Of a DNA stretch of 64,000 bases, positions 1 to 8,076 are shown one piece after another. The notes beneath the pieces are model-generated. The model was not told the DNA's origin, ran no database searches, and was given only the letters and a program-made list of their open reading frames with translations. The position numbers and the translations under genes were made by a program. Every line of letters starts with the position of its first letter. Positions within the stretch are counted from its first letter, which is position 1. Origin of the DNA: an uncultured Faecalibacterium sp. (GTDB lineage: Bacteria; Bacillota; Clostridia; Oscillospirales; Ruminococcaceae); assembly GCA_934561555.1 (NCBI GenBank), contig CAKTGQ010000008.1, positions 1-64,000 of the forward strand, given 5' to 3'.

Positions 1-389
1 CCTGCGCTGTACCGTTTTTTGGCGCTGATACGGATGCTTTCCACCGGAGTCGGCTCCGGCTTTGCAAAGATCTGCCGAAACCAGCCGGGCATCCCGGCGG
101 CATCGGCATCCGCAGCGCCCTCATTAGAGGTCTGCTTTGCATCCCCGTAGGGGGAGTTTCCGCGCCCCTGCCGGAAGGCTTTTGCCGCCTCCCCGATGCC
201 ATAGTTGGCTGCATGGACAGCGGCCTTGCCCACGTCCCACGCCCGGTCACCGATGTCCATGCCCCTGCCCTCAAAACCGTGGGCAAAGGCATCGGTCATG
301 GTGTCGCCAAAGGCGCGCAGCTGGTCCTCCAGCTCCTGCTGTACCTGCCGGCCTTCGTTATTTCGGTTATCGTTTTCACGATCGTACAT
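1..389 (-). CDS. Hypothetical protein, 3' truncated by window edge
   Basis: The reading frame is open from an ATG at 389 to the window edge, about 129 codons, with no stop. The ATG lies 10 bases after the stop of the FAD oxidoreductase upstream, and the ribosome site GGGTGAG overlaps that stop, so the two genes are probably cotranscribed. The visible protein starts with an acidic, Asn/Arg/Gln-rich stretch (MYDRENDNRNNEGRQ), then an amphipathic Ala/Gly/Phe-containing part with repeated DxAxD-like acidic turns, then a Ser/Ala/Asp linker and a basic segment (SIRISAKKRYSA) where it is cut. No catalytic motif or membrane span is visible in this part. I do not recognise the family; the remainder could carry the informative domain. 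Confidence 0.7.
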   Translation of the reverse strand, partial: MYDRENDNRNNEGRQVQQELEDQLRAFGDTMTDAFAHGFEGRGMDIGDRAWDVGKAAVHAANYGIGEAAKAFRQGRGNSPYGDAKQTSNEGAADADAAGMPGWFRQIFAKPEPTPVESIRISAKKRYSA

Positions 390-399
390 TTAAATTTTC

Positions 400-1995
400 T
401 CACCCTTCTGCCGGTGCGTACCGGCTGATGATCGCGCGGGCGACCCGCAGGCCATCCACGGCGGCGCTCATAATGCCGCCCGCATATCCTGCACCCTCGC
501 CGCAGGGGTAAAGCCCTTCCAGCTGGGTGCACACGAGATCCTCTTCCCGCTTGAGCCGCACCGGGCTGCTGGTGCGGGTCTCAAGGCCGGTGAGGATAGC
601 GTCCGGCGCAGTGTAGCCCGCGATCTTGCGCTCGTAGGCGCGCAGACCAGCCCGCAGGGTGTCCGCCAGCTCCCCGGGCAGCAGTGCGCCCAGGTCTGCG
701 GCAGTCACGCCGCGGTCGTAGGTGGGCTGTACGCTGCCGATATGCAGCTGCCCGCGCCCTTCCAGAAAGCTTTGCACATTCTCTGCCGGGGCGGCGTAAG
801 CTCCGGCGGCACGACCGGCGGCATAGGCCTTTGCTTCCAGCTCCCGCTGAAAGGCAATGGCGCGGCGGGGGTCGTTGGCAAAATCTGCCCCACCTACGCT
901 GACCACCACCGCCGCGTTGGCGTTTTTGCCGCTACGGGCGTGGTAGCTCATGCCGTTGGTCACAACGCGCTCTTCCTCACTGGCGGAAGCCACCACCTGA
1001 CCGCCGGGGCACATACAGAAGGTGTACACGCACCGGTCGCCGACGTGCTGAGAGAGCTGGTATTCGCCCCGGGGCAGCGCCGGATGCCCGGCGGCTTCGT
1101 GGTAAAGGCTTTTTTCGATCTCGGTTTGCAGGTGCTCGGCGCGGAAACCCACGCTGAAAGGCTTGCACTCCAGCACAAGACCGCTGTCCATCAGCATCCC
1201 GAAGGTATCCCGTGCCGAGTGCCCCACTGCAAACACCAGTGTCTCGCAGGCAAAGCTGCCATTTGTAGTAGTGATGCCCACCAGCTGGCCGTTTTTGCGT
1301 TCCAGCCCGGTAAGGGCGGTGTTGAAGTGCACCTCCCCGCCCAGAGACTCGATCTCCTTGCGGATGGAGGTGATGACGCCGCGCAGCAGGTCAGTGCCCA
1401 CATGGGGCTTCTGCTTCCACGCGATCTCTGCCGGGGCACCGTGCTGCAAAAACACCTCGGTGACAAAATCACACAGTTCATCCCCGATGCGGGTGGTCAG
1501 CTTGCCATCCGAGAAGGTGCCCGCGCCGCCCTCGCCGAACTGGATGTTGGCATTGGGGTCCAGCTGACCGGTGGCGGAAAAGTGCTCCACCGCCTGCACA
1601 CGGGCATCCAACGCAGGGCCGCGCTCCAGCACGATGGGGCGGTAGCCCTGCCGTGCCAGCAGCAGGGCGGCAAACAGCCCCGCCGGGCCCAGTCCGCACA
1701 CCACAGGGCGGTGCGCAAGCGGCTGGGTGCCGGGTTGCAGGGTAAAGTCTGCCCGGCGGTGCAGGGCGGCGTCCGGGCAGCGCGCCGCAAGGGCGGCTTC
1801 CTCCCCAGGCTGCTTGAGGGTGACCGCCACGGTATACACCAGCTTGGGCTGGCCGTGGCGGGCATCCACCGAAAGCTTTGCCACGCCGGTGTGCTCTACC
1901 TTGCTGCGGGGCACCCGCAGGGTGTGCAGCGCCTTTTCAAATGCCTGCGGCTCCCCTGCGGAGAGGGGCAGACGGATGTTGCGAACTAGAATCAT
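400..1995 (-). CDS. NAD(P)/FAD-dependent oxidoreductase (COG2509 family)
   Basis: 531-residue flavoprotein. Residues 1-90 form the small N-terminal alpha/beta domain typical of this family. A dinucleotide-binding motif (GLGPAG, residues 101-106) is followed by LERG at the end of the second beta strand. A conserved FSDGKLTTR stretch and a C-terminal GEGAGYAGGI segment, which contacts FAD in related enzymes, are also present. The family is described only as uncharacterised FAD-dependent dehydrogenases, so the substrate is unknown. The start MILVRNIRL fits the family length. The gene follows cdaR by about 20 bases and precedes the truncated gene by 10, so it is probably the fourth gene of the ispDF-cdaA-cdaR transcript. 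The pathway link to c-di-AMP or isoprenoids is unproven. Confidence 0.88.
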   Translation of the reverse strand: MILVRNIRLPLSAGEPQAFEKALHTLRVPRSKVEHTGVAKLSVDARHGQPKLVYTVAVTLKQPGEEAALAARCPDAALHRRADFTLQPGTQPLAHRPVVCGLGPAGLFAALLLARQGYRPIVLERGPALDARVQAVEHFSATGQLDPNANIQFGEGGAGTFSDGKLTTRIGDELCDFVTEVFLQHGAPAEIAWKQKPHVGTDLLRGVITSIRKEIESLGGEVHFNTALTGLERKNGQLVGITTTNGSFACETLVFAVGHSARDTFGMLMDSGLVLECKPFSVGFRAEHLQTEIEKSLYHEAAGHPALPRGEYQLSQHVGDRCVYTFCMCPGGQVVASASEEERVVTNGMSYHARSGKNANAAVVVSVGGADFANDPRRAIAFQRELEAKAYAAGRAAGAYAAPAENVQSFLEGRGQLHIGSVQPTYDRGVTAADLGALLPGELADTLRAGLRAYERKIAGYTAPDAILTGLETRTSSPVRLKREEDLVCTQLEGLYPCGEGAGYAGGIMSAAVDGLRVARAIISRYAPAEG

Positions 1996-2016
1996 TTGTT
2001 GTGTTGTCCTTTTTCT

Positions 2017-3321
2017 TTAGTTGCTGTCGATGCGGCACTGCAGCACATAGCTGCCCAGTGCAAAGATCTTGCCGTTGGAGGGCACATACAGCCGGCAGGC
2101 AATGTTTTGCTGTCCGGTGGCCACGGCAAAGTCCTCGGCGTCGATCTCAATAACCACCTGCTCGGGGGTCAAAGTCTCCATAGCACCCTTGGGGCCGCAG
2201 AGGATCACGTTCATCAGCCGCTCGGTCTCCACCGTCAGCTGATAGGTAGAGGGCAGGTTGACCACCTGCACGCAGCTGGCGGGCAGGTTCATGGTCTTAG
2301 TCTCCAGCCCGGAGCAGTCAAAGCTGACCGTGATGGTGGAGATATTGTCCAGCAGATAGATATCCGTCGGCAGCTCAATGGGCATCTCGTACACCTTGTT
2401 CAGGCTGAAGGTGGAAAGGTCGATGGTGCCGATGGACAAAGTAGACAGGGCATCGATCTTTTCCGCCGGGCCCGCCACCTTGAGCTGCTTGCAGCTGAGG
2501 GCATAGCTCAGCACCGAATTATCGAACCCGCGCGGTGCGTTGATAAAGTTCACCTTTACCGGCAAGGTCGCCATCTTGTACACTTGCAGGGTCACGTCCA
2601 CGTTGCTCTCTTCCAGCGTGGTGTACTGGAACTTGACCTCCTTGCCGCCGCTGGTGTAGAAGCGCAGGGGGGTGTCCAGCGTAACCGACTCGGTCAGTTC
2701 GCTATTGTAAGACGCCTCGGCGGTGCAGGTAGCCACCTTGCTCAGCTCGCTGCTGGGGCCGGACAGGGTGACGGTCTCCTTGGAGACCTCGGTGCTGTAA
2801 AGGATACAGCCATCTGCAATGCGCAGATAGTTGGTGGTAACGGTAACGGGCAGGGTCTTTTCCTCCACCACGTCAAACACCACATCCACCGTGTTGTCGC
2901 TGCCCTCCATGGTCACGGTCACACCGTTGAGCAGACCGTTTGCACCGCGCACCAGCAGCCGCAGGGTCTTTTCGCCGCTGTCGCGCACGCTGGACCAGTC
3001 CGGGTAGACCACAAAATCCGAGGCGCTGAGCCCGCCGATGGTATAGCCATCGCCGGAGAGCTTCAGGTTCACGGTCTTATCCTCGGCGCTGACGATACTC
3101 AGGCCGCGGGATGTATAGGCAGCGGAATCGTAGGTGTAATCCACCGGCACATTATAAATGGTGTTGGTGGTGCCGGGCTGGACGATGATGGTGACCACCA
3201 TCCATGCAACGATGGCGCCCAGCACGGACAGTGCCAGCCGGATGCGGCGGTCATCCAGAAGGTTCTTCTTTTTGCGGACGGCAGGCTTTGCGCCGTTCGT
3301 CTTGTTCGGCTGGTTGCTCAT
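2017..3321 (-). CDS. cdaR: CdaR, YbbR-domain regulator of diadenylate cyclase
   Basis: 434-residue membrane-anchored protein with a short cytoplasmic N-terminus, one membrane segment (about residues 27-48, LALSVLGAIVAWMVVTII) and an extracytoplasmic part built of several YbbR-type beta domains of roughly 80-90 residues. In Firmicutes, CdaR binds and modulates the c-di-AMP synthase CdaA. The ATG chosen overlaps the stop of cdaA (ATGA) and has a GGGAGGACG ribosome site; an in-frame start 13 codons upstream would lie inside cdaA and lacks one. Translational coupling to cdaA supports a joint complex. The usual third partner, glmM, does not follow; a FAD oxidoreductase does. Confidence 0.93.
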   Translation of the reverse strand: MSNQPNKTNGAKPAVRKKKNLLDDRRIRLALSVLGAIVAWMVVTIIVQPGTTNTIYNVPVDYTYDSAAYTSRGLSIVSAEDKTVNLKLSGDGYTIGGLSASDFVVYPDWSSVRDSGEKTLRLLVRGANGLLNGVTVTMEGSDNTVDVVFDVVEEKTLPVTVTTNYLRIADGCILYSTEVSKETVTLSGPSSELSKVATCTAEASYNSELTESVTLDTPLRFYTSGGKEVKFQYTTLEESNVDVTLQVYKMATLPVKVNFINAPRGFDNSVLSYALSCKQLKVAGPAEKIDALSTLSIGTIDLSTFSLNKVYEMPIELPTDIYLLDNISTITVSFDCSGLETKTMNLPASCVQVVNLPSTYQLTVETERLMNVILCGPKGAMETLTPEQVVIEIDAEDFAVATGQQNIACRLYVPSNGKIFALGSYVLQCRIDSN

Positions 3322-4220
3322 TGCTGCTCGTCCTCCCCCTTCTGGCTGATCCAGTTCCACAGCTTCTTTGCCTGTTCTGCCCAGCTGTCGGCGGTGTTCT
3401 TTTCCACCGTGGCCTCCTTGGGGATCATCTCATCGATCAGGCGGGTATACAGGCTCTGGCGGTCAAAATGACGGATCAGCACACCATTTTTGGCCATGGA
3501 GATGATGCCGGTCTCCTCGCTGACCACGATGGCAATGGCGTCGGAGTTTTCCGCAATGCCAAGGCAGGCGCGGTGGCGGGTGCCCATATCCTTGCCCAGA
3601 TCCAGATTGTTGGAAAGGGGCAGCACGCAGCCCGCCGCCTTGATGCGACCGTTTTCGATGATGGCAGCGCCGTCATGCAGGGGCGTGCCCTCGTAGAAGA
3701 TGGTGCCCAGCACTTCCAGATTGACCGCGCTGTTTACTGGGGTGCCTGTGCGCACGATCTCGGAAAGGTTGGTGTGGCGTTCCAGCACGATGAGGGCACC
3801 GGTCTTGGTCTCAGAAAAGCGCTCGGCTGCATCGCAGATGGCAATGATGGCGCTGCGCCATGCGCCCTTCAGGCTGGGGTCGTTGTAGCGCCCTTTTACG
3901 TTGAACAGCTTGGAGGCCCACTGGTCGGTCTGACCCATGCGCTCCAATGCACGGCGGATCTCCGGCTGGAACAGCACCACAAGGGTGAGCAGACCAACTT
4001 GCAGCAGCGAGTTGAGCAGCCATGTAACGGTGCGCATATTCAGGGTGTTGGCTACCAGATACACGACCATGACCAGCAGCGCGCCCTTGGCCAGCTGCCC
4101 GGCGCGGGTGCGGTTGATGATGCCCAGCAGCTGATAGATCAGAAACGCGATGATGATGATATCCAGCAGATCGACAATTTTAAAGGTCTGAAAATTTGCG
4201 ATGATCGCATTCAGTGTCAT
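3318..4220 (-). CDS. cdaA: Diadenylate cyclase CdaA
   Basis: 300-residue membrane-bound enzyme that condenses two ATP to cyclic di-AMP. Three hydrophobic segments occupy about residues 15-35, 45-60 and 66-85. The DisA_N cyclase domain follows, with the catalytic DGA motif at 183-185 and the GTRHR motif at 213-217, both intact. c-di-AMP controls potassium and osmolyte uptake and cell-wall homeostasis in Firmicutes. The gene lies 15 bases after ispDF and overlaps cdaR by four bases (ATGA), so all three are probably on one mRNA. Length and layout match CdaA (YbbP) rather than DisA or CdaS. Confidence 0.96.
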   Translation of the reverse strand: MTLNAIIANFQTFKIVDLLDIIIIAFLIYQLLGIINRTRAGQLAKGALLVMVVYLVANTLNMRTVTWLLNSLLQVGLLTLVVLFQPEIRRALERMGQTDQWASKLFNVKGRYNDPSLKGAWRSAIIAICDAAERFSETKTGALIVLERHTNLSEIVRTGTPVNSAVNLEVLGTIFYEGTPLHDGAAIIENGRIKAAGCVLPLSNNLDLGKDMGTRHRACLGIAENSDAIAIVVSEETGIISMAKNGVLIRHFDRQSLYTRLIDEMIPKEATVEKNTADSWAEQAKKLWNWISQKGEDEQQ

Positions 4221-4235
4221 GCGTGTGTGCCCCCC

Positions 4236-5402
4236 TTACACCGCTTCGATCAGGGCAACAGCGTGGGCGGCAATGCCCAGCCCCTCGCCGGTAAAGCCCA
4301 GATGCTCCTCCGTGGTGGCCTTTACGCTTACCGCTTCCACCGGCAGGCCGAAAGCCGCCGCCAGATTGGCACGCATGGCCGGGATATGGGGTGCAAGCTT
4401 GGGGCGCTGGCACAGCAGGGTGGCGTCGATGTTCTCAATGCGCCAGCCGTGCTCCTTGAGGATCTGTGCCACGCGGCAAGCCAGCTTCAGGCTGTCGGCA
4501 CCAGCGTACTCCGGGTCATTGTCCGGGAAATGCTGGCCGATATCCCCCAGCGCCGCTGCGCCCAACACGGCATCCATCACCGCATGGGTCAGCACGTCTG
4601 CGTCCGAATGGCCCAGCAGACCTTTTTCAAAGGGGATCTCCACCCCGCCAAGGATCAGCTTGCGCTGCTCTACCAAACGATGTACATCATAGCCGTGTCC
4701 AATACGCATTTCAGTTTCCTTCCTCTGTGCCGGGCGGGGCAGATCCTCCCGGGTGGTGATCTTCAGGTTTGCATAATCGCCCTGCGTCAGCTGCACCGGA
4801 CGTCCGGTCAGCTCAAACAGGCTGCAATCATCGGTAACAAGGCGGGCGCGGGTCTCGTCCAGCTCCGCAAGCGCCGCAAGATACGCCGCACGGTCAAAGC
4901 ACTGGGGGGTCTGCACTGCATACAGGGTGCTGCGGTCCGGGGTCGTCTGCACTGTGCAATCCGGGGGCACGATTTTGCCATCGCCCCGAGCAGCGGCCTT
5001 GATGGTATCCTTCACCGGCACCGCCGGGGCAGCTGCGCCGCAGCGGGCAGCGGCTTCCAGCGCCGCCGTAATGACCGCCGCGCTCACAAAGGGGCGGGCA
5101 GCATCATGTACCGCCACCAGTTCTCCGTGCGCCGCCAGCACACCGTTTTTTGCGCTCTCGGCGCGGGTAGCCCCGCCCACTACGATCTGCACAGGCTTTG
5201 GGCAATCCGCCGCCTGCTGCGCCACAAATTCCCGGTTTTTGCCCGCCACCAGCACAAGCTCGGTGACCTGCGGGCACTGGGCAAAGGCGCGGATGCTGCG
5301 GTGCAGCACCGTTTCGCCCCCCAGATCAAAGCTGAGCTTATCAAACCCCATGCGGGTCGAGGAGCCCGCCGCCACCAATACTGCCGATACAGTTTTTTCC
5401 AT
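4236..5402 (-). CDS. ispDF: Bifunctional IspD-IspF of the MEP isoprenoid pathway
   Basis: 388-residue fusion. Residues 1-225 are IspD (2-C-methyl-D-erythritol 4-phosphate cytidylyltransferase), with the CTP-binding loop [11 protein letters not shown] and VHDAARPF. Residues 232-388 are IspF (2-C-methyl-D-erythritol 2,4-cyclodiphosphate synthase), with metal ligands in GYDVH (239-241) and [10 protein letters not shown] and the substrate motif DIGQHFPD. Together they catalyse the third and fifth steps of the non-mevalonate route. The start MEKTVSAVL has an AGGTGG ribosome site; an upstream in-frame start would add 14 residues not typical of IspD. IspDF fusions usually come with an IspE-independent gene order, as here. 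First gene of the ispDF-cdaA-cdaR transcript. Confidence 0.95.
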   Translation of the reverse strand: MEKTVSAVLVAAGSSTRMGFDKLSFDLGGETVLHRSIRAFAQCPQVTELVLVAGKNREFVAQQAADCPKPVQIVVGGATRAESAKNGVLAAHGELVAVHDAARPFVSAAVITAALEAAARCGAAAPAVPVKDTIKAAARGDGKIVPPDCTVQTTPDRSTLYAVQTPQCFDRAAYLAALAELDETRARLVTDDCSLFELTGRPVQLTQGDYANLKITTREDLPRPAQRKETEMRIGHGYDVHRLVEQRKLILGGVEIPFEKGLLGHSDADVLTHAVMDAVLGAAALGDIGQHFPDNDPEYAGADSLKLACRVAQILKEHGWRIENIDATLLCQRPKLAPHIPAMRANLAAAFGLPVEAVSVKATTEEHLGFTGEGLGIAAHAVALIEAV

Positions 5403-5469
5403 CTCTTCCACCTGCCCTGCTGCTGTGCCGCGCTGCGCGCCCACAGCTGCTTATAATAAACCATGTTTT

Positions 5470-5498
5470 ATTATAGCGTATCACAGCGCAAACTTCAA
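5470..5498 (-). promoter_or_regulatory. Promoter of ispDF-cdaA-cdaR operon
   Basis: On the minus strand TTGAAG and TATAAT are separated by 17 bases. Transcription would start near 5463, about 60 bases before the ispDF ATG. No other good promoter is seen in the following gaps, so the five genes down to the window edge may share it. Confidence 0.65.
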
Positions 5499-5544
5499 CC
5501 GATTTTACACAGCAAAAGTGCATCTGTGCTGTATATTTCCATGT

Positions 5545-5682
5545 AAGCCTTCACCCCTTGGGGGGAAGGTGGCGCGCAGCGCCGGATGAGGGGTAATTTC
5601 CCACAGACTGTTGCTTGCCCGCACCCTCATCCGTCTGCTCACTGCGTTCGCATCCACCTTCCCCCGACTGGGGGAAGGCTTT
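5545..5682. repeat. Intergenic inverted-repeat element (CCTTCCCC/CTCATCCG type)
   Basis: A near-palindromic stretch of about 138 bases. The outer arms AAGCCTTC...GGGGGAAGGTGG and CCACCTTCCCCC...GGAAGGCTT pair with each other, the inner arms CGGATGAGGG and CCCTCATCCG also pair, and each half carries its own small CCCC...GGGG hairpin. It has no coding capacity and sits between convergent transcription (pgcA end) and the ispDF promoter. This resembles short dispersed elements common between genes in Faecalibacterium-like genomes. Element 48698-48821 has the same design. Confidence 0.75.
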
Positions 5683-5710
5683 TACCACGGTCGGCACTCT
5701 GATAAATGCA

Positions 5711-5743
5711 AAAAGGGCTGCTGCACAAAACGTGCAGCAGCCC
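5711..5743 (-). terminator. Rho-independent terminator of pgcA
   Basis: Perfect 12-bp stem GGGCTGCTGCAC/GTGCAGCAGCCC with loop AAAA (plus-strand reading), followed on the minus strand by a T run. It lies about 20 bases past the pgcA stop. Confidence 0.85.
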
Positions 5744-5765
5744 CGCAGATGCTTTGGGATGTTTT

Positions 5766-7448
5766 TTACTTCAGGATGGGCTCAATGGCGGCAGCCAGAG
5801 CATCCTTCTGTGCCTGAGCTTCCGCCAGATCCTTACCCAGCGTGGTGAAGTAGGTCTTGATCTTCGGCTCGGTGCCGGAGGGACGCACCACCACGGTAGC
5901 GCCGTTTTCCAGCGTGTAGATCAGCACGTTGGCAGCGGGCAGGCCGGTCTCTTCCGGCTTCTTGTAATCGGTCACCTTGACCACCTTATGGCCAGCCAGC
6001 TCCACAGGGGGCTGGTCACGCAGCTTCTGCATGATGGAAGCCATCTTCTCCATGCCGGTCAGGCCGGGGAACTCAAAGCTGTCCACCTTGTTCAGGTAGC
6101 GGCCGTACTGAGCGTAGATCTCTTCCAGACGCTGCTTGATGGAGGAACCGATGCTGCGGTAGTAAGCAGCCATCTCGCAGATGAGCATGGAGCCGATGAC
6201 GGCGTCCTTATCGCGGACGTAGGGGCCTGCCAAATAGCCGTAGCTCTCCTCAAAACCGAAGATGAAGCGATCAACTTCACCGGCAGCCTCGAGGTTAGCG
6301 ATCTGGTCGCCGATCCACTTGAAGCCGGTCAGCACATTGCGCATCTCCACGCCATAGTGCTTTGCCACAGCGTCTGCCAGCGGGGTGGACACGATGGACT
6401 TGACTGCCACGGGGTTCTTGGGCATGGTACCCTTCTCGATGCGGCCTGCGCAGATGTAATCCAGCAGCAGAACGCCCATCTCGTTGCCGGACACCAGCTC
6501 ATAGCTGCCGTCCGGGCACTTCATGGCAATGCCCACGCGGTCGGCATCGGGGTCGGTAGCCAGCATCAGATCTGCGCCGGTCTTGGTGGCCAGCTCCAGA
6601 CCCAGCTTCAGCGCCTCGAAGATCTCGGGGTTGGGGTAGGAGCAGGTGGTGAAGTAGCCGTTGGGGTACTCCTGCTCGGGCACGATGGTGATATCGGTGA
6701 TGCCCATATCGTTGAGCACATGGGTCACGGGCACAAGGCCGGAGCCGTTCAGCGGGCTGTACACCAGCTTCAGGCCGGCAGTCTTGCACAGACCAGGGCG
6801 CACCTGACGTGCTTCAATGGCATCGTACAGGGCCTTTTTGCAGTCATCGCCCACAAAGCGGATCATCCCATTCTCCACGCCCTCGGCAAAGGAGACGTAC
6901 TTTGCACCGGTGAGCACATCGGTCTTCTGGATCTCGTCGTAGACGATGGCGGCGGCGTCATCGGTCATCTGGCAGCCGTCCGGGCCATAGGCCTTGTAGC
7001 CGTTGTACTTGGCCGGGTTGTGGGAGGCGGTTACCATGATACCGGCGTTGCAGTTGTAGTAACGGGTAGCAAAGCTCAGGGCAGGCACAGGCATCAGGGC
7101 ATCATAGATGCGCACCTTGATGCCGTTGGCTGCCAGAACGCCTGCGGCGGTCTTGGCAAAGACATCGCTCTTCAGGCGGCTGTCGTAGCTGATAGCCACG
7201 GTCTGGGTACCGCCCTGGGTCAGCACCCAGTTTGCCAGACCCTGCGTTGCCTGACGGACAACGTAGATGTTCATGCGGTTGGTACCGGCACCCAGCACGC
7301 CGCGCAGGCCCGCGGTACCAAACTTCAGCGCCACAGCAAAGCGATCCTTGATCTCATCGTCATTGCCCTCGACCTTTGCCAGTTCCGGCTTCAGGTCTGC
7401 ATCTTCCAGATCCGCTGCCAGCCAGCGCTTGTATTCATCCAGATACAT
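5766..7448 (-). CDS. pgcA: Phospho-sugar mutase (phosphoglucomutase/phosphomannomutase)
   Basis: 560-residue alpha-D-phosphohexomutase interconverting hexose 6-phosphate and hexose 1-phosphate for UDP-glucose, glycogen and envelope synthesis. The four-domain family is shown by the active-site serine loop TASHNP (Ser142), the Mg-binding loop DPDADR, the sugar-binding GFEESYG and the C-terminal phosphate loop RPSGTEPK. Length matches PgcA-type enzymes of Firmicutes rather than GlmM (about 450 residues). The ATG chosen has AAGGTAAGG eight bases upstream; a GTG three codons earlier is less well placed. It has its own promoter and terminator. Exact sugar preference cannot be read from sequence. 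Confidence 0.94.
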   Translation of the reverse strand: MYLDEYKRWLAADLEDADLKPELAKVEGNDDEIKDRFAVALKFGTAGLRGVLGAGTNRMNIYVVRQATQGLANWVLTQGGTQTVAISYDSRLKSDVFAKTAAGVLAANGIKVRIYDALMPVPALSFATRYYNCNAGIMVTASHNPAKYNGYKAYGPDGCQMTDDAAAIVYDEIQKTDVLTGAKYVSFAEGVENGMIRFVGDDCKKALYDAIEARQVRPGLCKTAGLKLVYSPLNGSGLVPVTHVLNDMGITDITIVPEQEYPNGYFTTCSYPNPEIFEALKLGLELATKTGADLMLATDPDADRVGIAMKCPDGSYELVSGNEMGVLLLDYICAGRIEKGTMPKNPVAVKSIVSTPLADAVAKHYGVEMRNVLTGFKWIGDQIANLEAAGEVDRFIFGFEESYGYLAGPYVRDKDAVIGSMLICEMAAYYRSIGSSIKQRLEEIYAQYGRYLNKVDSFEFPGLTGMEKMASIMQKLRDQPPVELAGHKVVKVTDYKKPEETGLPAANVLIYTLENGATVVVRPSGTEPKIKTYFTTLGKDLAEAQAQKDALAAAIEPILK

Positions 7449-7516
7449 CTTGTACACCTTACCTTTGTTTAAAATCTTTTTCCCCGGATCGAAATGGTTT
7501 GTATAAACCTACTTAT

Positions 7517-7545
7517 ACTATAAACTCTTGCTTCGCTTATGTCAA
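7517..7545 (-). promoter_or_regulatory. Promoter of pgcA
   Basis: Minus-strand TTGACA and TATAGT, 17 bases apart, about 70 bases before the pgcA ATG. Confidence 0.75.
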
Positions 7546-7573
7546 TTGCGTAATATGGCCGAAGTTTGTGCCC

Positions 7574-7921
7574 TTAAAACCGACAAATGCCACAAAAAAC
7601 CGGTTCTTCTGCCATATTCATTGCGTTTTTTGATGTATCCAGCAGCTGGTAGGGCTGGCGTACATCCTCCAATACCTCCAGCCACTGCTCCGGTCCCACG
7701 CCGTTTTCGCACAGGTAGCGCAGCAGCACCATCACCCGGCTAAAGCTGTCTGCCGGAGCAAGCACCGCGCTGCTGCGCACCTTGCCGCCCTGCTCCCGGC
7801 GCAGCTGTGCCAGTACCCCCTGCGGGGTGGCAGCGGCGCAGTACACCAGCGTGCAGGCGTGCTGCAAGCCCTCCAGCTCTGAATAAGTACGGATATACCG
7901 GCAGCATTCCCCATTTGTCAT
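7574..7921 (-). CDS. Small hypothetical protein, possibly DUF6514-like
   Basis: 115 residues, soluble, with four cysteines near the N-terminus and middle (ECCRY, HACTLVYC) and two in CGICRF at the C-terminus. The segment APADSF...LLRYLCENGVGPEQWLEVLEDV resembles the ending of DUF6514-type clostridial proteins (a loop, then a helix, then P-x-x-L-x-x-V-x-E-D); this is from memory and tentative. The start MTNGECC has a strong AAAGGAGAA ribosome site; an upstream ATG would add 11 residues. It stands alone between pgcA and the divergent comM gene. Function unknown. Confidence 0.72.
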   Translation of the reverse strand: MTNGECCRYIRTYSELEGLQHACTLVYCAAATPQGVLAQLRREQGGKVRSSAVLAPADSFSRVMVLLRYLCENGVGPEQWLEVLEDVRQPYQLLDTSKNAMNMAEEPVFCGICRF

Positions 7922-7947
7922 GATCTCTCGTTCTCCTTTCTGCTGCA

Positions 7948-7976
7948 TTGACAACTTTCCTGTGCTTTACTATAAT
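7948..7976 (+). promoter_or_regulatory. Consensus promoter of comM/yifB
   Basis: Exact TTGACA and exact TATAAT, separated by 17 bases. Transcription would begin near 7983, leaving a 5' leader of about 95 bases. The match to the vegetative consensus is perfect. Confidence 0.88.
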
Positions 7977-8076
7977 GATTTCAAACAGAAAAAACTGTCG
8001 AAGCATAGTAGATATATCCATTATTTTCCACTTTTGGCATTTTTGACAAACCATGCGTCATGCAGGGAGGGACACC

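Noticed and set aside
742..5456. Several long plus-strand frames opposite the ispDF-cdaA-cdaR operon
   Set aside because: All are antisense to genes with clear family motifs and lack ribosome sites.
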